A stretch of DNA of 64,000 nucleotides from Thermococcus sp. LS1 (GCF_012027395.1 NZ_SNUJ01000004.1:1-64000), one strand, 5' to 3'; positions 54,250-62,365 are shown, counted from the first letter of the stretch. Numbers and translations are program-made. Notes: a model not told the origin generated them from the sequence alone.

Positions 54250-55032
54250 ATGGAGCCAAAGTTTCGCATTCTTGAGAAAAGGGAGGATTCGATTAAGTTC
54301 ATCGTTGAGGGAATTGATGTTCCCTTCGCCAACGCCCTCAGGAGAACCATCTTGGCCGAGGTTCCGACCTTTGCGGTTGACGAGGTTGAGTTCTTCGAGA
54401 ACGATTCCGCCCTGTTTGACGAGATAATTGCCCACAGGCTGGCCATGATTCCGCTCACCACTCCGGTGGAGAGGTTCTCCCTCGATGCCCTCGAGCTTGA
54501 CGATTACACCGTTACCCTCTCTCTCGAGGCAGAGGGGCCGGGTATGGTCTACTCCGGTGACCTCAAGAGCGACGACGAGGGAGTTAAGCCGGCCAACCCG
54601 AACATACCGATAGTCAAGCTGGCCGAAGGTCAGAAGCTCACGCTGAACGCTTATGCCAAGCTTGGTCGCGGAAAGGACCACGCCAAGTGGCAGCCGGGCT
54701 TCGTCTACTACAAGTATCTCACGAAGATCCACGTGAGCAAAGATGTTCCAGACTGGGAGGAGCTCAAGGCTTTAGCTGAGAAACGCGGTCTGCCCGTTGA
54801 GGAGACCGACGAGGAGCTCGTCATAACCACCACGAAGGCTTTCTACCTTCCGAGAAAGTTTGAGCCGTACGAGGGCGATAAGATTAGGGAAGAGGTAGTG
54901 CCCAATACGTTCGTCTTTACTGTGGAAAGCAATGGAGAGCTCCCCGTTGAGGAAATCGTCACCATAGCCCTCAAAATCCTCATGAGGAAGAGCGATAGAT
55001 TTATAAGCGAACTCCATAAATTAGCGGACTGA
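54250..55032 (+). CDS. rpoD: DNA-directed RNA polymerase subunit D
   Basis: A 260-residue Rpo3/RpoD, the archaeal counterpart of bacterial alpha and eukaryal Rpb3. The start is [19 protein letters not shown], followed by [20 protein letters not shown]. It has no ferredoxin-like cysteine quartet, which fits Thermococcales. With RpoL it nucleates polymerase assembly. ATGs at 54244 and 54250 follow GGTGATG. The tRNA-Leu gene begins 1 bp after its stop and uses a TATA within its last codons. Confidence 0.94.
   Translation: MEPKFRILEKREDSIKFIVEGIDVPFANALRRTILAEVPTFAVDEVEFFENDSALFDEIIAHRLAMIPLTTPVERFSLDALELDDYTVTLSLEAEGPGMVYSGDLKSDDEGVKPANPNIPIVKLAEGQKLTLNAYAKLGRGKDHAKWQPGFVYYKYLTKIHVSKDVPDWEELKALAEKRGLPVEETDEELVITTTKAFYLPRKFEPYEGDKIREEVVPNTFVFTVESNGELPVEEIVTIALKILMRKSDRFISELHKLAD
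54998..55008 (+). promoter_or_regulatory. TATA box for tRNA-Leu(CAG) inside rpoD
   Basis: GATTTATAAGC lies within the C-terminal coding sequence of rpoD, about 30 bp before the tRNA 5' end at 55034. Confidence 0.6.
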
Positions 55033-55033
55033 C

Positions 55034-55121
55034 GCGGGGGTTGCCGAGCCTGGTCAAAGGCGCGGGATTCAGGGTCCCGTCCCGCAGGGGTTCCGGGGTT
55101 CAAATCCCCGCCCCCGCACCA
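55034..55121 (+). tRNA. tRNA-Leu (CAG)
   Basis: An 88-nt type II tRNA with acceptor GCGGGGG/CCCCCGC, anticodon stem CGGGA/TCCCG with loop TTCAGGG (anticodon CAG), a long variable arm, T arm CGGGG-TTCAAAT-CCCCG, and encoded CCA. It begins one base after the rpoD stop. Confidence 0.95.
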
Positions 55122-55174
55122 TAATTCACGTTCACCCCGTCCCTCGGTGCGAGAATTGTGAAGGAGGAATGCTC

Positions 55175-55537
55175 ATGAAGAGAACCGGTCCAACCGACAT
55201 CAATCTGAGGAGGCTCATCCGCTACCTCAGAAAGAAGTCGAACGAGGAAGGAGTTAAGATATGGAAGGACATCGCCTGGCGTCTTGAGAGGCCTAGGAGG
55301 CAGAGGGCTGAAGTGAACGTCAGCAAGATCAACCGCTACACCAAGGAGGGCGACACTGTCATCGTCCCGGGAAGCGTTCTTGGAGCCGGAAAGCTCGAGC
55401 ACAAGGTCGTCGTTGCTGCCTGGAAGTTTAGTGAGACTGCTAAGAAGAAGATAATCGAGGCCGGTGGAGAGGCCATCACGATTGAGGAGCTCATTGAGAG
55501 AAACCCGAAGGGAAGTGGAGTAATCATAATGGAGTGA
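55175..55537 (+). CDS. rpl18e: Large subunit ribosomal protein L18e
   Basis: A 120-residue L18e ([40 protein letters not shown]). The ATG at 55175 lies 7 bp after GGAGG. An in-frame ATG at 55169 is too close to it. Confidence 0.95.
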   Translation: MKRTGPTDINLRRLIRYLRKKSNEEGVKIWKDIAWRLERPRRQRAEVNVSKINRYTKEGDTVIVPGSVLGAGKLEHKVVVAAWKFSETAKKKIIEAGGEAITIEELIERNPKGSGVIIME

Positions 55538-55543
55538 TGGGCC

Positions 55544-55972
55544 ATGAGGATTATTAACGCTGAAGGACTCATACTTGGAAGGCTCGCCTCGAAGGTCGCT
55601 AAGATGCTCCTTGAGGGCGAGGAAGTGGTCATAGTTAACGCCGAGAAGGCCATCATCACCGGCAACAGAGAGGACATCTTCGCCAAGTACAAGCAGAGGA
55701 CCGAGCTGAGAACCAGGACCAACCCAAGGAAGGGTCCGTTCTACCCCAAGAGGAGCGACGAGATAGTCAGGAGAACAGTCAGGGGCATGCTCCCCTGGAA
55801 GACCGACCGCGGAAGGAAGGCCTTCAAGAGGCTCAAGGTCTACGTTGGAATTCCGAAGGAGTTCGAGGGCAAGGAGCTTGAGACCATAAGCGAGGCCCAC
55901 ATGTCGAGACTTGCCACACCCAAGTACGTTACCGTTGGCGAGGTCGCCAAGTTCCTCGGTGGAAAGTTCTGA
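55544..55972 (+). CDS. rpl13p: Large subunit ribosomal protein L13
   Basis: A 142-residue archaeal L13 ([40 protein letters not shown]). It precedes S9, a pairing conserved in all domains. Confidence 0.97.
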   Translation: MRIINAEGLILGRLASKVAKMLLEGEEVVIVNAEKAIITGNREDIFAKYKQRTELRTRTNPRKGPFYPKRSDEIVRRTVRGMLPWKTDRGRKAFKRLKVYVGIPKEFEGKELETISEAHMSRLATPKYVTVGEVAKFLGGKF

Positions 55973-55983
55973 GGTGAGAGAAG

Positions 55984-56391
55984 ATGAGGGTCATCCAGAC
56001 TGCTGGAAAGAGGAAGACGGCCGTTGCGAGGGCCACCATTAGGGAAGGAAAGGGTCGCGTCAGGATCAACCACAAGCCGGTTGAGATAATCGAGCCAGAA
56101 ATTGCGCGCTTCACCATTATGGAGCCCCTCGTCCTTGCCGGCGAGGAGATCGTCAGCAAGGTCGACATCGACGTCAAGGTCGAGGGCGGCGGTTTCATGG
56201 GTCAGGCAGAGGCTGCCCGCGTTGCCATTGCCAGGGCCCTCGTGGAGTGGACAAACGACATGAACCTCAAGGAAAAGTTTATGAAGTACGACAGGACAAT
56301 GCTCGTCGGAGACAGCAGGAGAACCGAGCCGCACAAGCCCAACCGCTCCACTAAGGGTCCGAGAGCCAAGAGGCAGAAGTCCTACCGCTGA
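55984..56391 (+). CDS. rps9p: Small subunit ribosomal protein S9
   Basis: A 135-residue S9 ([20 protein letters not shown]). It ends in the basic tail RAKRQKSYR that reaches the P-site tRNA anticodon. Confidence 0.97.
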   Translation: MRVIQTAGKRKTAVARATIREGKGRVRINHKPVEIIEPEIARFTIMEPLVLAGEEIVSKVDIDVKVEGGGFMGQAEAARVAIARALVEWTNDMNLKEKFMKYDRTMLVGDSRRTEPHKPNRSTKGPRAKRQKSYR

Positions 56392-56424
56392 CCCCTTTAA
56401 TATTCATTTGAGAAGGTGATACGG

Positions 56425-56622
56425 GTGATAGTCCCCGTCAGGTGCTTCACGTGTGGGAAGGTAATAGGCGACAAATACTATGAGTTTAAGGCCCGCGTTG
56501 AGAAGGGCGAGGATCCCGAGAAGGTCCTAGATGACCTCGGGATCGAGAGGTACTGCTGCAGGAGAACCCTGCTGAGCCACGTCGAGCTCATCGACCAGGT
56601 AATGGTTTACAGGGTATACTGA
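56425..56622 (+). CDS. rpoN: DNA-directed RNA polymerase subunit N
   Basis: A 65-residue Rpo10/RpoN zinc-bundle protein ([20 protein letters not shown]). It has the signature CFTCG near the N-terminus and CC at RYCCRR. It bridges the D/L platform of RNA polymerase. The start is the GTG at 56425, after AAGGTGATACGG; an upstream in-frame GTG at 56416 lies within the ribosome site. Confidence 0.96.
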   Translation: MIVPVRCFTCGKVIGDKYYEFKARVEKGEDPEKVLDDLGIERYCCRRTLLSHVELIDQVMVYRVY

Positions 56623-56639
56623 AAAAACCGCATTTCTGG

Positions 56640-56717
56640 GGGGCCGTGGGGTAGCTTGGTCTATCCTCCCGGCTTGGGGTGCCGGAGACCCGGGTTCAAA
56701 TCCCGGCGGCCCCACCA
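56640..56717 (+). tRNA. tRNA-Pro (GGG)
   Basis: A 78-nt tRNA with acceptor GGGGCCG/CGGCCCC, anticodon stem CCGGC/GCCGG with loop TTGGGGT (anticodon GGG), T arm CCGGG-TTCAAAT-CCCGG, and encoded CCA. It is intronless and embedded between rpoN and rpoK. Confidence 0.95.
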
Positions 56718-56738
56718 AAATTTGCACGGGTGGTTGGA

Positions 56739-56912
56739 ATGTTTAAGTACACGAGGTTTGAAAGGGCGAGGATTGTGGGGGCGAGGGCCCTCCAGATAGC
56801 GATGGGTGCGCCCATACTCATAGACGTCCCGGAAGGAATCACGCCGCTCGATGCCGCGCTGCTTGAGTTCGAGAAGGGCATAATACCGCTCACCGTAATA
56901 AGGCCGAGCTGA
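56739..56912 (+). CDS. rpoK: DNA-directed RNA polymerase subunit K
   Basis: A 57-residue Rpo6/RpoK, counterpart of bacterial omega ([40 protein letters not shown]). It stabilises the largest subunit. The ATG at 56739 follows GGGTGGTTGGA. Longer readings run back into the tRNA. Confidence 0.95.
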   Translation: MFKYTRFERARIVGARALQIAMGAPILIDVPEGITPLDAALLEFEKGIIPLTVIRPS

Positions 56913-56918
56913 TGAGAG

Positions 56919-57944
56919 ATGACGGTGATAGAGAACGTAATCGGCAGGGTCGCGGTGCTCAAGGGCGGGAAGTACTCCGTTGAGGTAGACGTTATTACGA
57001 GCTCGGGCTTTGGAAGATTCGCGGCTCCGATAGACGAGAACCCGAGCCTCTACATAGCTGAGGCTCACAGAGCCGTCAGCGAGGTTGATGAGATTATAGG
57101 GCCCGAGCTGATAGGCTTCGACGCCACGGAGCAGGAGCTCATAGATAGTTACCTCTGGGAGATAGACGGAACCGAGGACTTTAGCCACATTGGTGCCAAC
57201 ACCGCTCTTGCCGTTTCAATAGCAGTTGCCAAAGCCGCGGCGAGCGTCAAGAGGATGCCCCTCTACAGCTACATCGGAGGAACTTTCACCACTGAACTGC
57301 CCGTTCCGATCCTCGAGATAGCCAGCGGTGAGGACTTTGACTACTACGTTATGGTTCGTGACCTCATGGAGATAACCGACGTGGTCGATGCGGCCACAAA
57401 GGTGCTTGAGAATGCTGAGGGCAGCACTGTTGAGGCTCTGTCAAAAGCCACCGAAAAAGCTGGTGATGAGCTTGGCCTTGAGGTGGCGCTCGGTCTCGTC
57501 CAGAAGAGGCCAATGGAGACCGAAGAATTGCTCTCAATCGTCGAGGACAACAACGTAGCCTACATAAAGCCTATCGGCGACGAAGAGCTGTTCCTCGAGC
57601 TAATAGCTGGCACCCACGAGGTGTTCGTGGACGGTGAGCACCTCTTCCGCGAGAAAGACATACTCGACAGGCGCTACTACAATGCGCTGTCTATAAAGCC
57701 TATCAATCTGGGCACGCTCACCGACTTATACAACCTTGTGAACGACGCGAAGTCGGAGAGGATTACTCCGATCCTCGCGGAGGCTCTCTACGAGTCCTCC
57801 GACGAGGCTCTGGCCCACCTTGCGGTGGGTTTGAGATGTCCGGCGATGGTGCTCCGGAAAGACTCCATCGCCAAGCTGAACGAGCTGATAAGAATCGCCG
57901 AAGATTTGGGCGAAAGGGGTAGGATAATAACCTTTGAAGGATGA
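56919..57944 (+). CDS. Enolase-like protein lacking catalytic residues
   Basis: A 341-residue protein with the enolase fold, about 90 residues shorter than true enolases (near 430). The N-terminal domain resembles enolase (SSGFGRFAAPIDENP; EQELIDSYLWEIDGTEDFSH; GANTALAVSIAVAKAAA). The barrel has lost or shortened segments. The C-terminal KPINLGTLTDLYNLV keeps the catalytic-Lys strand. However, the usual SHRSGETED loop is replaced by AEALYESSDEA, and the second Lys region by RCPAMVLRKDS. An enolase gene between rpoK and S2 is a conserved archaeal arrangement. Here the product is probably a non-glycolytic relative. Confidence 0.8.
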   Translation: MTVIENVIGRVAVLKGGKYSVEVDVITSSGFGRFAAPIDENPSLYIAEAHRAVSEVDEIIGPELIGFDATEQELIDSYLWEIDGTEDFSHIGANTALAVSIAVAKAAASVKRMPLYSYIGGTFTTELPVPILEIASGEDFDYYVMVRDLMEITDVVDAATKVLENAEGSTVEALSKATEKAGDELGLEVALGLVQKRPMETEELLSIVEDNNVAYIKPIGDEELFLELIAGTHEVFVDGEHLFREKDILDRRYYNALSIKPINLGTLTDLYNLVNDAKSERITPILAEALYESSDEALAHLAVGLRCPAMVLRKDSIAKLNELIRIAEDLGERGRIITFEG

Positions 57945-57958
57945 AGGAGGTGTGAAAA

Positions 57959-58564
57959 ATGGAGGAATACCTCGTTCCACTCGACCAGTACCTTGCTGCC
58001 GGTGTCCACATCGGAACCCAGCAGAAGACCCAGGACATGAAGAAGTTCATCTACCGCGTTAGGCAGGACGGCCTCTACGTCCTTGACGTCAGGAAGACTG
58101 ACGAGAGGCTTAGGGTTGCCGGCAAGTTCCTCGCCAAGTTCGACCCGGAGGGCATCCTTGCTGTGAGCGTCAGGCTCTACGGCCAGAAGCCGGTCAAGAA
58201 GTTCGGCGAGGTCACCGGAGCCAGAGCCATACCGGGCCGTTTCCTTCCGGGAACCATGACCAACCCGCAGGTCAAGAACTTCTTCGAGCCGGACGTTCTC
58301 ATAGTCACTGACCCGAGGGCAGATCACCAGGCCATGAAGGAGGCCATTGAGATAGGGGTTCCGATCGTTGCCCTCGTTGACACCGAGAACTTCCTCAGCT
58401 ACGTTGATGTCGCCATCCCAACTAACAACAAGGGTAGGAAGGCCCTCGCGCTCATCTACTGGATCCTCGCTAGGGAGATACTCTACAACAGGAAGGAGAT
58501 AGAGAGCAGGGAGGACTTCAAGGTTCCGGTTGAGGACTTCGAGATGCGCATAGTCAGAACCTGA
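57959..58564 (+). CDS. rps2p: Small subunit ribosomal protein S2
   Basis: A 201-residue archaeal S2 ([40 protein letters not shown]). It is shorter than bacterial S2, lacking the coiled-coil insertion. The start follows GAAGGAGGTGTGAAAA. Confidence 0.97.
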   Translation: MEEYLVPLDQYLAAGVHIGTQQKTQDMKKFIYRVRQDGLYVLDVRKTDERLRVAGKFLAKFDPEGILAVSVRLYGQKPVKKFGEVTGARAIPGRFLPGTMTNPQVKNFFEPDVLIVTDPRADHQAMKEAIEIGVPIVALVDTENFLSYVDVAIPTNNKGRKALALIYWILAREILYNRKEIESREDFKVPVEDFEMRIVRT

Positions 58565-58567
58565 GGG

Positions 58568-58580
58568 CAAAGCTTTTTAA
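58568..58580 (+). promoter_or_regulatory. TATA box of tRNA-Leu(UAA)
   Basis: AAAGCTTTTTAAT lies about 30 bp upstream of the tRNA 5' end at 58605. Confidence 0.55.
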
Positions 58581-58604
58581 TTTGCCTAATTTACTCTCCC
58601 TCGC

Positions 58605-58692
58605 GCGGGGGTGCCCGAGCCTGGCCAAAGGGGGCGGACTTAAGATCCGCTGCCGTAGGGCTGCGCGGGTTCGAATCCCGTCCCCCGCACCA
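58605..58692 (+). tRNA. tRNA-Leu (UAA)
   Basis: An 88-nt type II tRNA with acceptor GCGGGGG/CCCCCGC and anticodon stem GCGGA/TCCGC with loop CTTAAGA (anticodon TAA). The variable arm is TGCCGTAGGGCTG, the T arm GCGGG-TTCGAAT-CCCGT, and CCA is encoded. Confidence 0.95.
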
Positions 58693-58694
58693 AA

Positions 58695-58707
58695 GCTTTA
58701 AAAGTGA
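58695..58707 (+). promoter_or_regulatory. TATA box of the L40e gene
   Basis: AAGCTTTAAAAGT lies directly after the tRNA, about 50 bp before the L40e ATG. Confidence 0.5.
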
Positions 58708-58750
58708 GAATGAATAGGTGTGTTGGATTCAAGATCATGGGGTGATTACG

Positions 58751-58909
58751 ATGGCGAGATTCCCGGAGGCTGAGGCTAGGATATTTAGGAAGTACATCTG
58801 CATGCGCTGCGGTGCCACTAATCCGTGGAAGGCAAAGAAGTGCAGGAAGTGCGGCTACAAGGGCCTTCGCCCGAAGGCTAGGGAGCCGCGCGGTGGAATG
58901 GGACGCTGA
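58751..58909 (+). CDS. rpl40e: Large subunit ribosomal protein L40e
   Basis: A 52-residue zinc-finger protein ([39 protein letters not shown]) with two CxxC pairs. In eukaryotes L40 is fused to ubiquitin; here it stands alone. The start follows GGGGTGATTACG. Confidence 0.95.
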   Translation: MARFPEAEARIFRKYICMRCGATNPWKAKKCRKCGYKGLRPKAREPRGGMGR

Positions 58910-58935
58910 GGGCTTTAGCCCTCTTGTATTTCTCC
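58908..58935 (+). terminator. Hairpin terminator overlapping the L40e stop
   Basis: GAGGGC-TTTA-GCCCTC (58908-58923) begins within the L40e stop codon and is followed by TTGTATTTCT. It closes the S13-L40e region. Confidence 0.6.
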
Positions 58936-59007
58936 ATTTGGAGCTTTTCTTCGATATTTCATTGGCACTAGATGCCAGGGAGATTTGAGAAATTTTGAGG
59001 AAAGCAT

Positions 59008-59334
59008 TTATTCCTTGAGTTTCAAGAGCATCTGCTCGAGAAAAGCTATCCCCTCTTTAAGGAGCTTCTCCCCCTCTGGTGTGAGCCTGTAGTACTTCCT
59101 TGAGGGCTTCCCGGTTTCGCTCTCCTGCCATTCCGCTGTTACGTAGCCGTCCTTCTCCAGCTTGTAGAGGACAACGTATGAGCTAACGGTTGCTGGCTCG
59201 AAATTAAACGCCTCTTTTATCCTTTCCTTCAGCTCGTAGGCGTACATTGGCCTCTCTCTGAGCAGGCGGAGGATGTAGAGCCACAGAACCTCTTTGGTAA
59301 TCTTATTTTTGAGTCTCTCCATGGGGCTCGTCAT
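59008..59334 (-). CDS. PadR-family transcriptional regulator
   Basis: A 108-residue winged-helix repressor. The domain is LYILRLLRERPMYAYELKER, then YVVLYKLEKDGYVTAEWQES and GKPSRKYYRLTPEGEKLL, followed by a C-terminal dimerisation helix. This is the compact PadR type. Its TATA region is a tandem 12-bp repeat and may be an autoregulatory operator. It is divergent from the FUN14 gene. The ligand and targets are unknown. Confidence 0.9.
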   Translation of the reverse strand: MTSPMERLKNKITKEVLWLYILRLLRERPMYAYELKERIKEAFNFEPATVSSYVVLYKLEKDGYVTAEWQESETGKPSRKYYRLTPEGEKLLKEGIAFLEQMLLKLKE

Positions 59335-59347
59335 GTTCCCACTCCCA

Positions 59348-59423
59348 AACTTTTATGAAAACTTTTATGATCTACAAATATTTTGAAGCCGTTTAATTTA
59401 AACGTTTTGGGCAAAAACGTTTT
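59348..59423. promoter_or_regulatory. Divergent control region with direct and inverted repeats
   Basis: AACTTTTATGA is repeated at 59349-59359 and 59360-59370; on the minus strand these give two overlapping TCATAAAAGTTT TATA-like boxes for padR. Toward the FUN14 gene, AAACGTTTT occurs at 59400-59408 and 59415-59423, each part of a near-palindromic AAAACGTTTT. Either set could be the PadR operator. Confidence 0.6.
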
Positions 59424-59458
59424 ATCTTCCATTGATGTAGGTGTCAGTGGTGGTGTGA

Positions 59459-59758
59459 ATGGATTTGAACTTAAATGCTATGATTGGGGATATGGGTGTC
59501 GGTGGAATAGCAGGATTCCTGACCGGATTTGCCATCAAGAAGGTCATGAAGTTGGCGATGGCTTTAATAGGCGCCTACCTGCTCAGCCTCTTCTGGCTTC
59601 AGCAGAAGGGAGTGATAACAATAAACACTGACAAGCTCTTCAACCTCACGGGGGACCTAACGGCTCAGATAGCGTCCCTTGGCCAGAAAGCCCTTGGGAT
59701 TCTGCCGGGAACCGGTGCATTCATAGCTGGCTTCTATCTCGGCTTCAGTAAAGGTTAA
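59459..59758 (+). CDS. FUN14-domain membrane protein
   Basis: A 99-residue protein with FUN14 features. It has a Gly-rich first helix (MGVGGIAGFLTGFAIKKVMK), a second helix (MALIGAYLLSLFWLQQKGVI), a polar stretch, and a third helix (GILPGTGAFIAGFYLGFSKG). The function in prokaryotes is unknown; the eukaryotic relative is a mitochondrial outer-membrane protein. The start follows GGTGGTGTGA. It is probably controlled from the repeat-rich region shared with padR. Confidence 0.85.
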   Translation: MDLNLNAMIGDMGVGGIAGFLTGFAIKKVMKLAMALIGAYLLSLFWLQQKGVITINTDKLFNLTGDLTAQIASLGQKALGILPGTGAFIAGFYLGFSKG

Positions 59759-59783
59759 ATTCTCCACTCCTATCTTTTTATCC

Positions 59784-61106
59784 ATGAGCTATGAGCGCCG
59801 CGTTCTCCTGAGACATTCACTGGCGTCGATAATTGCCCTGGGACTGACGGGAATCAGCAGATTTCTCTACAGTGTAATCGTCTCCAGGAGATTTGGTGTT
59901 GAAGAGCTCGGTCGGGCAAACTCCCTGATTTCGCAGGCCTTCTTTCTGGCGATTCCCCTGAGCTTCTTTGCGGTTGCCCTCGGGAAGTATGCATCGGAGT
60001 TCCTTGGAAGTAACAGAGAGGAGGCCATTCGTTCAATCACGCTTCCCTCTTTTCTTCTTCCGTTGGCTGGTCTTCTGTTGCTTCCGTTTAACGTTTACCT
60101 CTCCCTTCTGGCGGTCTTTAGAGGGGTACAGCTTACTCTAAGGAACTTCCTCTATGGCATCCACCGCGGTGAGCACTACGCCTATTTAATAACACTCGCC
60201 TTTTTGGGCTTCATGACAGGCTTTTTGGTTCATGATGTCTTTGCTCCCTACTTGCTCTTTCTTGGGCTTATCTCCGCTTTTGCCCTTGTCTACTTGGTGA
60301 AATTTAACCTCCTAGGAAGGCCCAGAAAGCGTGAACTTAAGCTTCTCCTATCCTACTCGTCCTTTGCATTCCTCGGCACGCTTTCGGGCGTGTTTCTCAT
60401 TCAGGGACCTTACTTCATGAGCGAATACCTGGCAGGGGCTGAAGTGGCGGGAAAAGTCTCTGCGGTTCTCTCGGCTGCATTCCTGCTCACTTACCTTCCC
60501 CAGGTGCTTCAGTCTGCGATAATGCCTCTCTTTTCCTATAAGTATGGAAGGAATGAGAATGAGTATGTCAGGCTTCTCGCCGAGAAGACAACGAGGCTTT
60601 TAATTCTAGCAACCGGCTCGGCAATATTTGCTCTCATGCTCCTTGGTAGGGAGGTTCTCTCCTTCTTTTTCAGCTTTGATGTAGGCCCGGCTTTTTACCT
60701 TGCCCTGATGGCGATGGAGGTTTACATTTCTTACAACCCGAGCATAGTTGCTCTCAACTCGACGGCCTACGTGAGAAATGGGACGATTGTTGCACTCCTT
60801 GGTGGTGTTACTTCCCTCCTCTCGTGGCTTTATCTGATACCTCTCTTCGGTTCGATCGGCGTTATGCTCGGCCTTCTCCTGGGGTACTGGGTTATACTCA
60901 TTGGCTCTGCCCACTACTCCCACAAACTGCTCGGAATTTCTTGGGGGATATACAGCCCCCTCATCGTTGCCCTTGCCCTCCAGTTGCTGATCTTCCTGTC
61001 AAAAACGGTATTCCTAATTGGATTCCTCACTTTCTTAGCCTATGAAAGAAAAGATGTTAAAGAGGCCCTGAATCTGCTTAAATCTTTCCGTGGTAGAGAA
61101 TCCTGA
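59784..61106 (+). CDS. Polysaccharide/lipid-linked oligosaccharide flippase (Wzx/MATE-like)
   Basis: A 440-residue membrane protein with about 12-14 helices. It starts with the typical SLASIIALGLTGISRFLYSV followed by SRRFGVEELGRANSLISQAF. This is the signature region of the polysaccharide biosynthesis (RfbX) family, which flips lipid-linked glycans for the cell surface. No glycosyltransferase is adjacent. Its last 29 bp overlap the convergent phosphoesterase-like gene. Confidence 0.88.
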   Translation: MSYERRVLLRHSLASIIALGLTGISRFLYSVIVSRRFGVEELGRANSLISQAFFLAIPLSFFAVALGKYASEFLGSNREEAIRSITLPSFLLPLAGLLLLPFNVYLSLLAVFRGVQLTLRNFLYGIHRGEHYAYLITLAFLGFMTGFLVHDVFAPYLLFLGLISAFALVYLVKFNLLGRPRKRELKLLLSYSSFAFLGTLSGVFLIQGPYFMSEYLAGAEVAGKVSAVLSAAFLLTYLPQVLQSAIMPLFSYKYGRNENEYVRLLAEKTTRLLILATGSAIFALMLLGREVLSFFFSFDVGPAFYLALMAMEVYISYNPSIVALNSTAYVRNGTIVALLGGVTSLLSWLYLIPLFGSIGVMLGLLLGYWVILIGSAHYSHKLLGISWGIYSPLIVALALQLLIFLSKTVFLIGFLTFLAYERKDVKEALNLLKSFRGRES

Positions 61107-61833
61107 TGAGCTCCTCTGGGAGGCCTTCCTTCTTTATCCTCTCCTCAATGAGCTTCTTATCATAGTCTACCTCTATGAATTTGGTGTGAAGTGTATCGAC
61201 GTCAACAAGGGCGAAAGTTGCCTTGTGCTCCTTTCCCGGTGGGAAGCCCACGCTCCCTGGGCAGACGACTCTGCCGTATCTTGTCATGGCATTCACTGGG
61301 TACTTTGGTGAGGCAACAAGGAGTATCTCGTAGTCCTTGACGGGCCTCATTATGGATTCATAATAGCTCGTCGGCTGGTCTGGAAGAACTACCCCTTCGA
61401 ACGGGTTCAGGGGACTTCCATAGACTCCGAAGACGTCGTTCTTGCCGATCCTGTCCACAAGGTATATCGGCAGGTCGCGGATGAACTCCCTTCCCTCGTG
61501 ACCGAGTACCTCCCATGTGTGCTTGAGGGCCGCTTTTATGTGAGCGGGGATATCAAGCCTATCGATGTAGTCCGGCCCTTCCGCGTGGGAATCGCTCGCC
61601 GCTATTATCTGGTCGAACTCGCCGCGGATGACCTTGACGGTGTCCTTCTTTATGAGGTCATCTAGAGTGTCAAGGACTTCCCTTGGATACGGGAAGAGTC
61701 CAATGATGTTTCCGAGGATGTAGTACTTCTCAATCTCATACCCTTCCTCTTTAAGCTCTTCAATCCTCTCAAGAGCCTTGGCAAGTGCTGGAAGGTTGCC
61801 ATTGATGTTTGCCAGAACAGCCACGTAGACCAT
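61078..61833 (-). CDS. Metallophosphoesterase-fold protein with lost metal ligands
   Basis: A 251-residue protein aligned end to end with YfcE/YmdB-like phosphoesterases, but with every visible metal-ligand motif changed. S-D-x-H is A-N9-I-N11 (VAVLANINGNLPAL), GD is GN42 (ILGNIIGLFPYP) and GNHD is G71-E-F-D. The GHTH region is ASPK (LLVASPKYP) and the VHGSP His is Tyr (VYGSPLNP). The structural PGSVGFPPG is kept. It is probably a non-catalytic binding or regulatory protein. The ATG at 61833 after GGAGGTGGTGACC is preferred to an upstream start at 61848. Confidence 0.85.
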   Translation of the reverse strand: MVYVAVLANINGNLPALAKALERIEELKEEGYEIEKYYILGNIIGLFPYPREVLDTLDDLIKKDTVKVIRGEFDQIIAASDSHAEGPDYIDRLDIPAHIKAALKHTWEVLGHEGREFIRDLPIYLVDRIGKNDVFGVYGSPLNPFEGVVLPDQPTSYYESIMRPVKDYEILLVASPKYPVNAMTRYGRVVCPGSVGFPPGKEHKATFALVDVDTLHTKFIEVDYDKKLIEERIKKEGLPEELIRILYHGKI

Positions 61834-61907
61834 GGTCACCACCTCCAACTTTTTTCTTACTCGAATTAACTAAAAATCAGGAAAATATTTAAAGGTTTCG
61901 GAAGGGT

Positions 61908-61991
61908 TCAGAGGAGGAAGCGCTTTTTCTTCTTACGTCTTCTCTCAGCGTTTATACTTGCTATGTAAAGCAGGAGGACGTCCTCCACCAT
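61908..61991 (-). CDS. 27-residue basic small protein
   Basis: A short gene with a strong ribosome site GGAGGTGAGAGC before the ATG at 61991. It encodes MVEDVLLLYIASINAERRRK followed by KKKRFLL. A hydrophobic N-half is followed by a cluster of nine Arg/Lys residues, so it may associate with membrane or RNA. No relative is recognised. It lies about 75 bp upstream of the phosphoesterase-like gene on the same strand. Confidence 0.5.
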   Translation of the reverse strand: MVEDVLLLYIASINAERRRKKKKRFLL

Positions 61992-62246
61992 GCTCTCACC
62001 TCCTCTAGCTTTTTGTCTCGCAAAGTTTGATCAGGTGTTAGCCAGTAAAAGCGGGACTGAATTGAGTTTGCATGTCTTTGTAAGTCTGGAGTATGTGGAT
62101 TTAACTCCAAATTGAGTGAGTGGACGGTTTCTATGAGTGAAACACTATAAGACTTGCAATTGAGGAGTAAACTCGCTGAACGACGGTCATTCTAAAAGCG
62201 ACATGCGAACTCTGATAAAACTCTGATCGGCAGAAGTTTAGTGTGC
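61992..62246. other. Intergenic stretch without recognisable gene
   Basis: About 255 bp of unremarkable sequence. It contains CTCGCAAAGTTTGATCA and GCGAACTCTGATAAAACTC, which are faintly like the AAACTTTGC blocks of the two repeat islands. No open frame, tRNA or clear promoter is seen. Confidence 0.4.
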
Positions 62247-62324
62247 TGGCGGACCGGCGGGGATTTGAACCCCGGACCTGCGGCTTAGGAGGCCGCCGCC
62301 CTATCCTAGCTAGGCTACCGGTCC
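62247..62324 (-). tRNA. tRNA-Arg (CCU)
   Basis: A 78-nt tRNA with acceptor GGACCGG/CCGGTCC, anticodon stem GCGGC/GCCGC with loop CTCCTAA (anticodon CCT), T arm CGGGG-TTCAAAT-CCCCG, and encoded CCA. Its promoter is the palindromic TTTAAA at 62356-62361. Confidence 0.95.
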
Positions 62325-62350
62325 ACTGCCCGCTATTCCCTCAAAGGGAA

Positions 62351-62365
62351 GGGTATTTAAAGTTT
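62351..62365. promoter_or_regulatory. Bidirectional TATA element for tRNA-Arg and the Lrp gene
   Basis: GGGTATTTAAAGTTT contains the palindrome TTTAAA. It lies 32-37 bp from the tRNA-Arg 5' end on one side and 31-36 bp from the Lrp ATG on the other. No second TATA is seen in this gap. Confidence 0.55.
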
